A stretch of 64,000 bases of DNA from Melitaea cinxia. Its lineage: Eukaryota; Arthropoda; Insecta; Lepidoptera; Nymphalidae. Under the pieces are notes generated by a model that worked only from the letters and a program-made list of their open reading frames with translations, was not told the origin of the DNA and did not search any database. The stretch's first letter is position 1; each line of letters opens with the position of its first letter. A program made the position numbers and the translations under genes. The DNA is taken from the NCBI RefSeq assembly GCF_905220565.1, contig NC_059414.1:11902001-11966000 (forward strand), read 5' to 3'. Shown piece after piece: positions 11,315-24,616 of this stretch.

Positions 11315-11753
11315 CTAGCGACCCGCCCCGGTTTCGCACGGTTGCAAAAGCTATTAGTGTTCCTCTACTATATTATACATGTATTATGTATATGTTTAAT
11401 TATTTGAATATTTATAATAAATTTGTTGTAACTTGTACACCTATGCTGACGCTAGACCATTTCCTTTGCCCTAAGGTTGCCTGGAAGAGATCGCTTTTTA
11501 GCGATAAGGCCGCCCTTTGTACCTAATGAATATATTGTCAATATTTTTTCCTTTCTTTGATATGTATCATTTCTGTTTTTGGTGTACAATAAAGTGTATT
11601 ATTATTATTATTATTATTATACGTAGGTATAAACCTTCCTCTTGAATCACTCTATTAACTAAAGAAAACTGCATCAAAATCCGTTGCGTAGTTCTAAAGA
11701 TCTAAGCAATATACAGACAACGGGAAGCGATTTTGTTTTCTACTATGTAATGA
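11315..11753 (-). mobile_element. Helitron (H3 family) interrupted by a LINE tail
   Basis: Reverse copy. CTAG at 11315-11318 is preceded by a pyrimidine-rich flank, and 'cgacccgccccggtttcgca' beside it forms the 3' terminal region. The other end is GA (11752-11753, that is TC on the minus strand). Compared with the uninterrupted copy at 54705-55009, an extra 233 bp lies at 11388-11620. Without it the element would be about 206 bp. Confidence 0.7.
11388..11620 (+). mobile_element. LINE 3' tail nested in the Helitron
   Basis: Contains 'ggttgcctggaagagatcgc', 'tagcgataaggccgcc' and 'gtgtacaataaagtgtatt', ending in an (ATT)n run. I recognise this as the 3' untranslated end of a lepidopteran non-LTR retrotransposon (RTE-like or related; the superfamily is from memory). 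The 5' truncation and microsatellite tail fit target-primed reverse transcription. Edges come from comparison with the empty Helitron copy. Confidence 0.7.
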
Positions 11754-12255
11754 TAAAAGCATAAATAATAAAACTATTTATGTCAGAAAGTTTTTAAAGA
11801 TTTAAAAATAGAAATAAGATTTTATACCTTACCTAAACTATGTAGCGATTATTCCTACATTTTATTATAATCAATAAAGATTAACTGTGTTAAGTAAAAT
11901 AATTTAACGAATATTTTTTTCCATTTATCTGATTACGAATATTAATATAATAAATAACATGAATATATAATAAAAGAAAAGACAAGAATTTTATTAGGCG
12001 ACCCACGCGGTTTGGTTACGATATAATACGCTACCACATTTAACTTAAGCCGGTGGTCATTTGGACAGGCTTTCAATGTTTGCGAGTTTACGATTTGTTT
12101 ACCTTTTAATTCAGTCATATCTTTACAATTATTGCTTTTATAGTGTTTCTCATACATTATAACTAAGAAAACACATATAGCATATGTTTCTATTATGTAT
12201 TCGAATTACATATTTAATTACATACTTATATAATATTTTCCAAAATCTGTTTCAT
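11754..12255. other. No recognisable gene
   Basis: AT-rich. A 71-codon minus frame (11942-12157) has no motif. Confidence 0.5.
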
Positions 12256-12583
12256 TTCAGCCTGTCACAGTCCACTACTGGACATAGGCCTCCTCAAATT
12301 CGCGCCGAAAATGGCGTGAACTCATGTGTTTTGCCCATAGTCACCACGCTGGGCAGGCGGGTTGCTGACCGCAGGGCTGGCTTTGTTGCACCGAAGACGC
12401 TGCTGCCCGTCTTCGGCCTATGTATTTATTTCAAAGCCAGCAGTTGGATGGTTATCCCGCCATCGGTCGGCTTTTTAAATTTCAAGGTGGTAATGGAGCT
12501 GTCTTATCCCTTAGTCGCCTCTTACGACACCCACAAGAAGAGAGGGGATGGCTATATTCTTTAATGCCGTAGCTACACAGCTT
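12256..12583 (+). repeat. Family B retroposon-like repeat, full length
   Basis: Best complete copy of family B. It starts 'cagcctgtcacagtccacta', continues through 'gcgtgaactcatgtgtttt', 'caccacgctgggcaggcgg' and 'gacgctgctgcccgtcttc', and ends 'ttaatgccgtagctacacag'. It is GC-rich against its surroundings, so it opens a long frame (12184-12564) that is not a gene. Six more copies in the window share the left end but stop at different 3' points. Class unresolved (SINE or LINE 3' end). Confidence 0.8.
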
Positions 12584-12745
12584 AAAAAATCTCTTTATTT
12601 AGAGTAAAACATCTTGCCTCGTAAATTTTAGATATCCATTACTTTCAAACACATGATTTTCATTTATCTAATTATTATATAAGACAAGCATTGTTATCTA
12701 CTACTACTAACTGGTGCGCAAAGATGAAATCCCTACCCCCTAAAA

Positions 12746-12834
12746 ATGTGTGCTTTACACCTCTCTTTCTTGCTGCGTTCGCCTCGCCCGATCACTCTTT
12801 TCGTAACGCTCTCGTCACGCATTCACTAGCTTAC
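12746..12834 (-). repeat. Family D repeat, partial
   Basis: Reverse fragment sharing 'gcctcgcccgatcac', 'tttcgtaacgct' and 'cgtcacgcattcac' with the four other family D copies (23937, 57215, 61797 and 63232). Confidence 0.65.
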
Positions 12835-13320
12835 ATCGAAAATAGTATCCAGTAAAACTAAGTATAGTTTATATTTTCAATGAGTTATGAATTATTTTCA
12901 CGTAAATTCTATCGGTCAATCGCTCTGCCCATAGATAGCCGGTACGCGCTCCTCCATACAAATTAACATTGTATGAGAAACAGTTTTGGTTTGATCAAAT
13001 ATCAATACTTGTATGTGAATCGTTATATAACATACATATGTAATATTAAAGTTAAGGGAAGCTGTTTTTATATACTTATAAATAATAAAATATATTAAAA
13101 AATGTATGATCGAAAAATAATTTTAAAAACTTTTCAACGTCCCTCTTCAGGAAAAGTTTCCCTATTAGGAAAATATCTGTCCAGACTTATGCAACGTCTT
13201 CTCTCTGTTCAGACTCCTGTAATTTTTTTTGTGTTTATTATAATTGTCTGTTTATTGACAAATATTATATGCTGTAAAACATAAGACAACGACTCAATGT
13301 AAATAGAAATCGTCACCATC
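12835..13320. other. No feature seen
   Basis: AT-rich. A 60-codon frame at 13102-13284 is not supported by any motif. Confidence 0.45.
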
Positions 13321-13648
13321 ATCACAGCAGTATTTCGCAGTCCACTACTGAACATAGACCTCCACAAGTTCACGCCAAAAATGGCGTGAACTCATGTGTT
13401 TTGCCCATACTCACCACGCTGGGCAGGCGGGTTGGTGACCGCAGGGCTGGCTTTGTCGCACCGAAGACGCTGCTGCCCGTCTTCGGCCTGTGTATTTCAA
13501 AGCCAGCAATTGGATGGTTATCCCGCCATCGGTCGGTTTTTTAAGTTCCAAGGTGGTAGTGGAACCTTGTTATCCCTTAGTCGCCTCTTACGACACCCAC
13601 GGGAAGAGAGGGGGTGGCTATATTCTTTGATGCCGTAACCACACAGTA
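13321..13648 (+). repeat. Family B repeat, full length
   Basis: About 1 kb downstream of, and in the same direction as, the copy at 12256-12583. It carries the complete right end 'gggtggctatattctttga'. The internal differences from its neighbour are scattered substitutions, so these look like two insertions and not a recent local duplication. Confidence 0.8.
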
Positions 13649-16600
13649 TGATATAAATAGAAATGATATAGAATTAGTAATGGTTGGAAAATATTAAGTC
13701 CAAATATACGTTCACAAAAGACGTAATAATTATAATAATAAAAAACTACATAAGGACAGTTCTGTCCTATCGATTCGTTTTATCTTCTACTCACTCTCTT
13801 TCTTACTCTTGTTTGACTACTATTCGTTTATTTACTTATTACTTTATTTAAAATTATAGACAAAATATATACAAAAGCTTTAACAATATTTCCTACATCG
13901 CTTCATAATAATAATAATGACTAGCCCCATTGGTTGTTGTACTCTTATATATTATGTATATTGTTTCTTACCCGTGCAGTAGTACCCTCGACCAAGAAAG
14001 TGGTTGAATGCAGCTTGCGTATTCATGGGTGATAAAGATTAGTTTCGCTTGCAGATCGATCTGACAACTTCTATTGCCGTCTTTATTTGATTATTGATAA
14101 CGATATTATTTATACCTAATAAAGTTTAAAATGTCATGTATAATAATCATGTATGAATACTTATCAGTTAGGTTTACGTCATTATTATATGTCTCTTTCA
14201 GTAATATCTTTTAATAACGAACCTTGTTGTAATTTTCGATGACCAGGAAAATAAATTAAAAGTGGTACACCAATTTCTAATCCGTATAACTGATTTATGT
14301 CAGCAATTGACAAATGACTAACTATGTATAAATCTGTCTCCAATCCTATATATAAATAAAATAAACATTTTTAATATGGAATGTGAGAACAGATGTTCTA
14401 AACCTTTTCCAGTAGTGAAATTTCATAGGTGCTAAAGTTCCGATACAAGCCGCAGAGCAGGCGTCGAAAACATTTGGTACAAAAAATTAATACAAAAACA
14501 GGCGTACACCAGATGTTCCTGACCTGCACAACGTTTGAACGCTGAAGTTAAGACTCGCGCACACTGTACATATTTTACATCTTTTTTTTACTTTAATATG
14601 AAGTATAAAAATATAAAATCTGTAGGTGTATAACATACGTGTAAAAATGGGCATGTATGCATAACATTAAATTTGTGTGTATGTATATAATTATTTATAT
14701 CATTTATGTAAATATTTATTGTAGTGTTGGTTAGTTATTTAATTTTTTTTTTTCGTCTTAGTATGGATTTTGCTTCATTTCCCCCTTTAATAATCATTAT
14801 ATATTTTTTTCTATGAAAACAAACCTTTATGTAAACAATTTAACATCGTACAAATCATTTATTTACAGTGAAAATAACAGAAATAGTAAAAGTGGTAAAA
14901 ACTTTCTGTTCACTATTACTTGATTATTGTTTTGGTCTGTTTCTCTTTGACTCCGCCGCGAATTGCCAGTTCTTCTATTTATTTATTATTAAGGAAAATT
15001 TTCATCGAAGGGTTGATTGTCTTGAAGCTGTTTTCACCTTTGTGCTAATAGCTTTAGATTTTATTATTGAGTGTAAATGTTCCTTTTTTCTTATTTAATT
15101 GTTTTTTATTACTAATTGAACATTTAAGGCAAATGTTATTGTCTGACTGTAGTTTCAGATCGTTATTTATTTGCTAAAAATATATAAAACCCAATGTAAC
15201 AAAATTTTCTAAGATTTATTTCTAGAATAACTTCTCAAACTTTCATAGTCAATGTAACACAGAATATTTACGATAAATATCATTCTGGGGTTTCTGATTT
15301 CGCCACAGTTGTAAGCACAACAATGGTACTCCGTGAATTGTATATCTAGATAATTAAAAACTAAGTTACATGGTAGACTAGGCACTTTAGTATTAACTAT
15401 TCTACTTCTAAGAAACAACCAGCTTGATATGTGTTTGTATGGACAGGTTTAGTTTTCCAATCGTATGGTAATGGAGTCGTTATGTAATCATTATAGTTTT
15501 CTTACCGTGTTCCGGAGACACTCGCAATAATAAAATAGCAAGTATGATGTTTATCATTATCAATAGAAGTTTAGAAAAAGTTGAATACAAATTCAATCGC
15601 AGAACATACACGTTCAGAAATCCTTAAGAAGGTTTGAATAATATTTTGCATAAAGGCCTTTGTAGCTTAGAACAAAACTTTGAAACAATATACGAGTACA
15701 TACACAAAATCTTATTAATTATACTCTCAATGACACAAAGTTGCATTACTAGATAAAAAAAAATTTGTAAATATTTCAAACGAAGCCGGGAGCGACCGCT
15801 TGTATTTAAAAGTAACCGTATTCAAACATCCAACTGCATTATAACACCAAAACAATATACATAGTAGTACAACAAAAAAGCGACCGAGCCGTGCCGGCGC
15901 AACTCGGTAACCGAGGTCAATCAACTTTGTCCAGTAGCTATGGTTTTTTATTATTATTATTTTTTGTACATAATCCGTGCATTAGATATGCTGCATTTGT
16001 TGTGTGGGTAATAGACGTTTTGACAGTTTATTACTGAATTTATTTGATATTATCGTTTATAGATCGTTATATGAACTAATAAATTACCATTTGTTACTAC
16101 AAGTACTAATTTGATTAGCTTCTGATAGGGATTCAGAAAGTAACTTGAAAAATATACCTAACAGATACAAGGATAATTTAATGATATATTTTAATTTTAC
16201 CATCGAAATCTACTTTTTCAGTCTGATATTTAAATTATAATCATCTGCTGTAAAACAAGAAGTTGTAAGTTAATATAAATGAAACTTACTGATGGCTATC
16301 AGAAATTGGATCGAAGGCTTCAATCACGACTATCGTGTGTTCAAATCCATCCCAGTTTAGTACTGTTGAATGTTCGTTTTTGGACTATACATAGACAAAA
16401 ATTATCGTAAAGAAATGTGTGTTTAAGAGATTTCTTTTAAATATAGGAGTATAGACTTAGCCATCCTCAGTGTGGCAGTGTGGCGTATAAGACTCCTATA
16501 CTTGTCTTGTTTAAAGTTTAAGTTGTAGCGACGATCTTATATAACTATTATATTAGGCATATGTAAATTGTAGTAGGTTTAATTCGTTTTAATGCAAATA

Positions 16601-19557
16601 TTAGCTTAAAAACAAAAATATTTGTATTGCGTTTTTATTTGGTGCTTTTAAAACATATTTAACTAAAGATATTTATTTATTTACACTTTTTGCACACCAA
16701 CACAAAAGCAACATAAGTTTAATGATTTTAAAAAAATAATAAATTTGCATTAGTTGCAACAGGCGGCAGATATTATTGATATAGTTGTATTTATTGAAAT
16801 AAAAAAAATGAAACCATACCTCATCCCATAGTTGATGGCTGTAGCTAATTTCAACACACTGCTTTAATGTGAGTTTTCTGATATATTCCTCACAAAACAC
16901 AATGGTCCCTATTAGTTTTTATAAAAATGCGTGTCAAAAATACCCGTTGGGACATTTTTTGATCTTAAATATCATTCTAAGCGAGGATTCTATTAAGCGA
17001 CGGTTGATGTCAATGTAACTATCGTCACCACTGCAGTGAATGGTAATGAAAATTAAAAAAAGTAAAGTAAATACTATTTGGTGACTTTATCGTGAAATTC
17101 GTTCTTTAGCGAAAAGTTTAACCACTTCATGATCAATCATGAATGCCCTTGTATCATCTCATGCCAACATTCCAAAAACTAAAAAAAAAATCAATTTACA
17201 TTATTTATCTGCTTACCTACTTAAAAAATAAACGAATTCACCACACACCCTTACCTTAAACTGTTCAAGAATAAAAAAAACATACATAATTTAGTAACCT
17301 GTTACTTATGGGAAAATAAAAAAAAATAAACCCCGGCTACCGAATATCGTATGACCTTTTTATACTTTAATAAAAAAAATAACATTAAAAAGATAAGCAG
17401 TCTATGATTATAGTGTGGATGATAAATTACATTTTTTTTATACACTATACGCGTTAAAAGATCGCTGACAACCGATTTTTAAGTCTAATTGATTGTTTTC
17501 TAAAGTTATTCTGAATTTTATTTGATTATTTGAATATGAATACGATATTTGATATAGGTAAGGATTTGTTTTTTTTTTTATGAACAAGTATGAGAAACTG
17601 ATACTTAATATTACAAAGGCGTTCGAGGGTAGTTATTATACCCACAGATAATATTTAGTTATAATATCACAAATATTTTTTTAATTTCCTTTTCGAAAAA
17701 TTCAAGTTAAGATGAATCATTATTTATAATATTTTATTTACAGATTCTTCAATCTTTTAAAATTCTGATCAATCATTCTATATGTTAAATATAAATAAAA
17801 TTGTTTAATTAAAAATTCCTCTCTCCAGGTTTTGTCTAAAGTAAAAGTAACATAGACTTATTTAACTTACTGCCAGTTTCACCTTTGGTTCTACCTTTGA
17901 TTTTGCTTACTAGAGATAAATTTGGACGCATGCTTCATACAAATTCTGTCAAAAATCTAACCCTAGTAGGCTAATTGAAAATGATATATGAGAGATAGAT
18001 TGTTGAAAACTGCCGTTAATCTTTTTGGATGACAAAACAAATATTATAATTTATACAAACATAAGTAGTTTATCTCATTAGCAAGTTCCTCTTATTTTAG
18101 TATTCCTTGAAGCCGTACACGTAACATGAAAACGAACAAACATACATCGAACAATAAATCAATTTAAGACGGGTGTGTCAACAGTTAGCTCGTCGAGAAT
18201 TCTACTCTTAACTTTACTTTGTGTTGTTATTACTATTTTCGTATTAATAGTTCTAAACGGTCTACATGATTTTACAAATTAATTTTTGAGTATGTAAAAC
18301 ATTTTTCTTTATTAATTAAAAATGACTTGATCATTTTTGTGTTCAGACATTGTCTAATTACGTAATTACCCGTTATTATTACTACTACGGTCTTTTGAGT
18401 TATTGAGTATTTATGGACCTGAGATCCTCAAAAAGAATTTTTCGAATAGCATTGTTATATCATTGTATTTATAAGATGAAACAATTACATATGCAAACAT
18501 TTTAAGCCGCTTAAACCATCAGAATTCTACGATGTCTACATATTTTGTGTCATTATCATTTGTTTCCAAAACATTACCAAAGCCTACTAATCGTTTTGTT
18601 GTATTCAAATTGGTTATATTTAAAATAGTCATATTATTGCCTAAGTTAATAGTTTTTTTATTTTTTTTTATTTAAGTCTTATTAAAGAAATATTTACCTT
18701 TTACTGACTTACCAGGCTATCATAACTCTTAAGAAGCTTAAGCGTTGTTAAATTACAATTTATCTAACTTGCTCATTTTTTATTTTTCAATTTAATTCAC
18801 TCATAAATAAGATGAGCGAGTTCAGACGTAGGTACACACAAACATTTTTACTTTATTATCTTAGTATACGAATATAGCATATATATATACTGCAAGTATA
18901 GCGAGCGTCAGTAAATAGAATTGCAAGCATGAAAATATATTCGCTGGAAAAGTTCCGTATATTTTATTTTTTATTTTTTCATATAGTAAAACTATTAATA
19001 GTGTTTTTCCTGCATTATTTTACAAGTATAAATAGAGAAAAACGAAATTGTTTCAATAAAAAATTACAAAATAATAGTAGTCTGATTTACAATTATTTAA
19101 GAAAAAGTTTTCTAACAATTAATTACACCGAGCTGTATTTTAAAATGCATATAAGAAAATACACCTCGATAGTAACAAAGTCAGACAACAATATCTAAAA
19201 GTCTTCGAGAAATAGTTACACATGTAAACACTGGCCTCAAAACCTTTTACTTCTCCCTTATGTCGTGAGTAAGAACCACTAAAGTCTCATACCACGGAAC
19301 CCAACTCGAACATATTCAAATTACACACACGTAAACCATTTCATGTAACACAACACTGTAGACATCAATAGTCATTGTGTTTTAATGGTGTGCATGTTCT
19401 ATGGGATAATATTGAACTAATGGGGATATGACTATATATGGTATAAAGTAATTTTTACATTTATTTATTGTTCATACCTTAATCTACACTAATTTTATAA
19501 GTAGGTAACAACTAAATTCTTTTTTATTTATTTATAATATATTACTATATAATATCA
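13649..19557. other. 5.9 kb without a recognisable gene or repeat
   Basis: The longest stretch in the window where I recognise neither coding sequence nor a family shared with the rest. It is AT-rich throughout, with many poly-A and poly-T runs. Frames at 14868-15098, 15209-15418, 15727-15924, 16673-16900 and 18929-19198 have random AT-biased composition and no splice context. A somewhat GC-richer patch lies at 15783-15915. It may hold intron sequence, old transposon remains or enhancers that cannot be told from single-sequence reading. Confidence 0.5.
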
Positions 19558-19867
19558 TCTATATAATAAAATAAAATTGGAGTGTTTGTTTGTAATAGGT
19601 ATTATAATAACCGCTTTTTACTAAATAGTAATCGATGTATGTGTATACATGGTGTATATAGCAAAATTATTTTTTTTACAATGTTTATCTGCCTGTCTGT
19701 CTGTTGTTCTGTCGGCTGGACCGATTTTGACAGGACTTTCACTGGGAGATAGCTGATGTAATGAGGAGTAACTTAGGCTACTTTTATTTTAGTTGTTTTA
19801 TAACTCTGCGATCTGAACAATAACAATTTTTTAAATACCACGCGGACGGAGTCGCGGGTACAGCTAG
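19558..19867 (+). mobile_element. Non-autonomous Helitron (H4 family), complete
   Basis: Starts TC after A (19558) and ends CTAG (19864-19867) before T. The 3' end 'ccacgcggacggagtcgcgg' folds into a short GC hairpin seven or eight bases before the CTAG. The body includes 'ctggaccgattttgacagg' and 'gtaacttaggctactttt', typical of lepidopteran Helitrons. No coding capacity. Confidence 0.75.
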
Positions 19868-19895
19868 TTTATTATATATTACTATATAGCATCAC

Positions 19896-20078
19896 TCATC
19901 ATCACTTCAGCCTATCGCTGTCCACTGCTGGACATAGGCCATCACAAGTTCGCGCCAAAATCGCGTGAACTCATGTGTTTTGCCCATAGTCACCACGCTG
20001 GGCAAGCAGGTTGTTGACCGCAGGGCTGGCTTTGTCGCACCGAAGCCGCTGCTGCCCGTCTTCGGCCTGCGTATTTCT
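19896..20078 (+). repeat. Family B repeat, 3'-truncated
   Basis: Carries the left half ('cagcctatcgctgtccactg' to 'cccgtcttcggcctg') and stops just after 'gcgtattt'. It lies 28 bp after the Helitron end at 19867. Confidence 0.75.
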
Positions 20079-20565
20079 AAGTATGATAGAACTATCTAAC
20101 AAATCAATAAATGACAATTCGTTGTCTTTTATTTGATTGGTTCATTGATTCTGCCTGTAACATCCTACTGCATAAGGCTCAATCTTCATGCAGGAGAAGG
20201 TTCGGACCTTAATTCACCACGCTGCTCCTGCTCGTTATTTATTTAGTTTTATTAATAAATATTTAATTAATAAACTACTAATCTTCCGTAAGTAACTTTA
20301 CTATACTCTATAAAATAAAAAATAGGTCATATCATTATTAATATGTACGCTTGTAACAGACACACGTGGTTCAATCGCTTTCACAAAATGTTAAATGATA
20401 CGGAACTCTATAAAAATTATTTTATCCTTTTTTGAAGGTTATCAATATGATTGAGAGTATAACTTTGCTTGATAAACGCTTCATACGAATATCTACTAGA
20501 TGATGTTTATAGCAATTTAAACAGATAACCAAATGAATCATGTCTTAAATCAAAACTGCAGGATA
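20079..20565. other. No gene; possible weak SINE tail
   Basis: A 70-bp patch at about 20152-20225 ('gcctgtaacatcctactgc', 'gcaggagaaggttcggacctt', 'accacgctgctcc') resembles, weakly and in reverse, the 3' end of family A. Otherwise AT-rich. Confidence 0.4.
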
Positions 20566-20775
20566 TGGCAGAAATCTCTTTTACAAAATCTGGAGCAGTC
20601 TCACAAGGGACGTACCTCTACCTCTACCTTACAGAAGGTAACCACAGCTAAGCAATACTGCTCTCAAGCCGTGTCATGTTCGAGTAATGAGTGAGGTAGT
20701 CAATGCGAACGTGGGTCAGAGTTAAGGACGGTAACGCGTTTGATATTCTTCTGGCTCTGCAAGTATCCATAGACA
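20566..20775 (+). repeat. Family C repeat, strongly diverged
   Basis: Blocks 'aaaatctggagcagtc', 'cttacagaaggtaaccacagc', 'gagtgaggtag' and 'ctctgcaagtatcca' line up in order with family C. It is among the most decayed copies here, so probably old. Confidence 0.55.
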
Positions 20776-23700
20776 ATTCTTTTACTACTATTATAGTATT
20801 TTATTATTATATAAATTACCTATTTGTATTACTGACGCTTCCAATATGTCTGTTGTATAGTTGTGAATTCTTTTTAAAAAAATCTGTACAAATTAGCAAG
20901 ATGTAATTTTACAACGCTCTATAGCGCAAAAGCTCCTAGGAGTTATGATAGCCTGGTAAAAGAGTCTGACAAATATAACTGTTTCTTTAATAAAGATTTC
21001 ATATAGATAAAAAAATAAGAAAGAAGAACATGTTATTTCTAGATAAATGGTGTATATTTATTTGCCCAGAATAATTAATTTGTTACAGCTTATTTTGCTT
21101 TATACCGGATTTTTTTGCAAATTTTCGCTACAAATGTATTAACCGGTCACCATTAAGATTTAAAACTTAACCTTAAAATTTAAGTTCTGAATTTGAATCC
21201 CAGATTTTAGGATATATTTTATTCCGGAAAAAAAAATTACACATAATTTTCTTATTTTAAAACAGTCAATATCTCTTCTCTCTTTCTCTCTACTCTCATA
21301 TTCAATTTCACTAACAAAAATACACAAAAAAACTTTTTCAAGCAATAAATAATCCTTACAATAACACAATAATGTAACATGAAGTACACTACATGTCAGT
21401 CAAGAGTAACAATAATTACCTAGAAAAGCAAAAAAAAAATAACAATAACCCAATGATCCACTGCCTGCTACACAAAAAAATCGCACTAGAACACCGGTAC
21501 CCCAATTTTACCTTACATTTACTTGACTACAATAGGATCAGTAAAGGAACAGGTGTACAATTTTCATTATTATTACAAGACATTAGTTTACGCATAAAAG
21601 CAAAAAAAAATCGAGCTTTTGGAATCAAATCGGTATACGACAATGATTGCTTTACGTCGAAAAATAACGCATCTATAATTATAAAAATGACACATAATAG
21701 TATACCTTAGCTGTATTACATAAAGTTTAAATTTGTGTGTAGTGATTGATTGGGTTAAGACGTTTACATCTTAAGTATATTTGAGGTCGTTGGTACTGAG
21801 GGAGGCTAAAGCACAGGTGTCCAGCGCTCGGCCCGTGTGAACGAGACGGGTATATTAAAATGTTTAAAGTCAGAGCGAGACGCAACGAAAATAAACGTTA
21901 AACTTGTTTATGTTCTTTTTTCTTTTTCCTCTCCCTAGCCTATGTTCGTGACGGTTTTTTTTTATTTTGTTTCGTTACCTCGCCTTTTTGGATTAATCTG
22001 TTGCATTTAGCTATGTTTTAGACTAGTTTTTTTTTAATACTTTCTTTTTTTTTGTTATTCCTTACGCAATTAGATGTTGTCGTCAGTTCTTACGTATGTT
22101 ATTAAAAAAAAAGTTTTACAATTTGAATTTTGTCGTTCCATACTAAAATAATAGAACATCAAGTGTATTTTTATAGATTTTGTAATGAATTATACTATAA
22201 TATAAATAAAATATAATTTTTGTAAATTAGATATTTATATTATTTTTAAAGATTATTCGTCCTAGTTCAATCGTTTTTTTTTTCTCTTTCTAGTCTGCAA
22301 AAATGTATGCAGCTCCTTTTGTGAGACTCGTTTACTCATCGTCATAGGTGTTTTAAATTGAAAAAAAATTGAAGTAAGTAATGTAATAAAATTGTTATAA
22401 ATCTAATAGTCCATCATTTCGTAGAAAACTCTTAACTTCATAGCAAGATTTTTTGGTACCAATATAAATTAAATACATTCAAAAAAACATGATTTTTCCG
22501 TTTCGTTATTAGTCAAAAGGAAGTAAGAAAATACATTTATCATCATTTTATAGGAACTAATCCAAAACTAAAGTTAGTTAACTACTAAAGTTAATTATGG
22601 GAAGATTTAAAAAAGAAGTTGTATTTGTTTTTTTTAAGGTATTAAAATTATGCGTGTATATTAGGACCAAAGTTAAAAAAAATAGTATTAATAGTCCAAA
22701 GAGAACCTTAAAATCGGCACAGTCGATTTATAGGCGAGTGTACACAGACCGCATGCTGCGCAGGCGCAACGAGAAATAGAACCTCACAAATAACATACTT
22801 TTTGTACAATTCGAAACACTATATTTCTCCAAAACACTTTTTTTTTCTTCGTTTTACACACAAATGCGTTTTATCTATAATCGATTTAAAATATTAAGCA
22901 ACTGTAACTACAGTCAGTTAGTGGATGGATGACTGGATGATAAATCTGGACTAGCCTATTTTGAAGGTTAAGAATTTTGGCGTAAATGAACAAAATAAGC
23001 GGTAGTTTAAAAAAAATAAAAATCCTAGATTATATTGGTATTTTGATTTTGCTCTGCTCATCTCTGCTTTCCTCTGCTTATTAGTAAATTGACAATTAGT
23101 ACCTCTAAAATGCGTTTTGTTCTACAAAGATAATTTGCGTTGCGTATACTTGGGACTAAGAATAAAACTAATGATTATTATAAATAGGTACATATATTAC
23201 ATATATGTGTAGCTATTTAATGTTACTCATTTAAAAAAATATCTTTAAAAGATGTGTATCATATAAAAATATGTGTTATAAACTCTAAAGAAAGCTAATC
23301 TATTGCAACATTAGAAATTTATTTACACCATCTCGTTCGACATAATAACCAATTTTCTTCGAACGTATTATGCTCTATCAAGCTCTATCAGATTACAAAA
23401 AATGACACACACATAAACACACACGCACCTAAAAGACTCGAATACGTACGAAAACGACTACGCACACAGAAGCAAAGCGTAAGACCAGTAGTCGACCAGT
23501 TTATACGTAACCGAACGGTAATAATCGTGGCATTGTTGTGTACGGACAGCAGAAATATTGTCTCTTTTACACTTTAAGCAATTTATAGAAAAGAAAGAGA
23601 CAAACAATTTTAAACTGTGTTCCTGCTAAACTTTGCAATGACACGCGTATTGTGTTCAGTTATTATGGTGTTAAATTTAAGTTCTTTGTTTTGTTTACGA

Positions 23701-23936
23701 GTAATGAATAATTTGATGGTACGTGATCAACTACATTAGCCTATATATATAAGTTACATAGGTAATGTAATAGATTATAAACAAATTGTACTAGTAAACA
23801 TAAAAGTATGTATACTAGCTGACGATACCTTTAGTACTAGGATAACAGCAAATCAAAGAAGTTGTGCCTCGAATTTTAAATTTATAAAAGTTCATTCGAA
23901 TATATTTTTTTTTCTATTATTAATTTCAAATTTTTT
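20776..23936. other. 3.2 kb without a recognisable gene
   Basis: AT-rich. The 105-codon frame at 21393-21710 begins in Asn and Lys runs and lacks any motif. A GC-richer patch at about 21785-21870 (caggtgtccagcgctcggcc) is not recognised. A CTAG-ended word at 23815 resembles a Helitron end but the adjoining sequence does not match a family here. Confidence 0.5.
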
Positions 23937-24110
23937 GAAGTAAAACGTCTTTACGTACGCTTGGACTTGGAGAGTAAAAGCTGATAAATTCGTGATGAGA
24001 GCGTTATAAAAAGTGTGATCAGGCGAGGCGAACGAAAACTGAGAGGTTGATATAAGTTAGATGGACCTAAAGAAGTTTCACGTCAGTCGTGTGTACACTC
24101 GTTTTTTGTA
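23937..24110 (+). repeat. Family D dispersed repeat
   Basis: Runs from 'gaagtaaaacgtcttta' through 'gtgatgagagcgttataaaa' and 'gtgatcaggcgaggcgaacg' to 'gtgtacactcgttttttg'. The left end 'GAAGTAAAACTTC' in sister copies is itself a hairpin. Non-coding; class not known. Confidence 0.7.
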
Positions 24111-24616
24111 TATAGCTTGCATTAAATATCTTCATCATATTTCTGACACTTAAACAAAGTCAGTAAAGAGAAGCTTTGCTTTGTGCGAAAAGTTCTGATT
24201 ATTGTAATATAATATTAGCCGAAGTCGCTTTGAGTATCAGTTTATCATATTTTCCGCTATTTTATAAACCATGTTATGAGTTTTCTCTGTTAAATCATTA
24301 ACTTACGAAATAAAATCAGTGTTTTAGTAGTACGTAAATTTTTTTTCGAAAACTAAGAAATAATATAGATACATTTTAAAAATAACAAATTTATAACAAG
24401 TTAAAAATCAATAGAAAAGTCCACAATGTCACACGTCTAACTTTTAAGATTTTTTTTTTAATAATAAAAAATAACTCATAAGCAAAGCTGTCAGAAAAAG
24501 GTGTTAGTTTGAACACAGAAATTTAAATTGCTCTTTACATAAAAAAAATAAAAAAATAAAAAAAATGAAATACTTAAATGATGTCGAAGTTTGTTAATTA
24601 TTTGAAACCAAACATT
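24111..24616. other. No feature seen
   Basis: AT-rich with A-runs near 24540-24565, just before the family B copy. On the minus strand these are T-runs, so they are not that element's A-tail. Confidence 0.45.

Noticed and set aside
12184..12564. 126-codon plus frame
   Set aside because: It lies on a family B repeat, and the same frame recurs in the copies at 13321 and 60583. It is a by-product of a GC-rich repeat, not a gene.
21393..21710. 105-codon plus frame
   Set aside because: Starts in Asn/Lys runs, no domain, no splice context, composition as expected from AT-rich DNA.
23815..23880. CTAG word suggesting another Helitron end
   Set aside because: The sequence beside it matches none of the Helitron families here and has no terminal hairpin.
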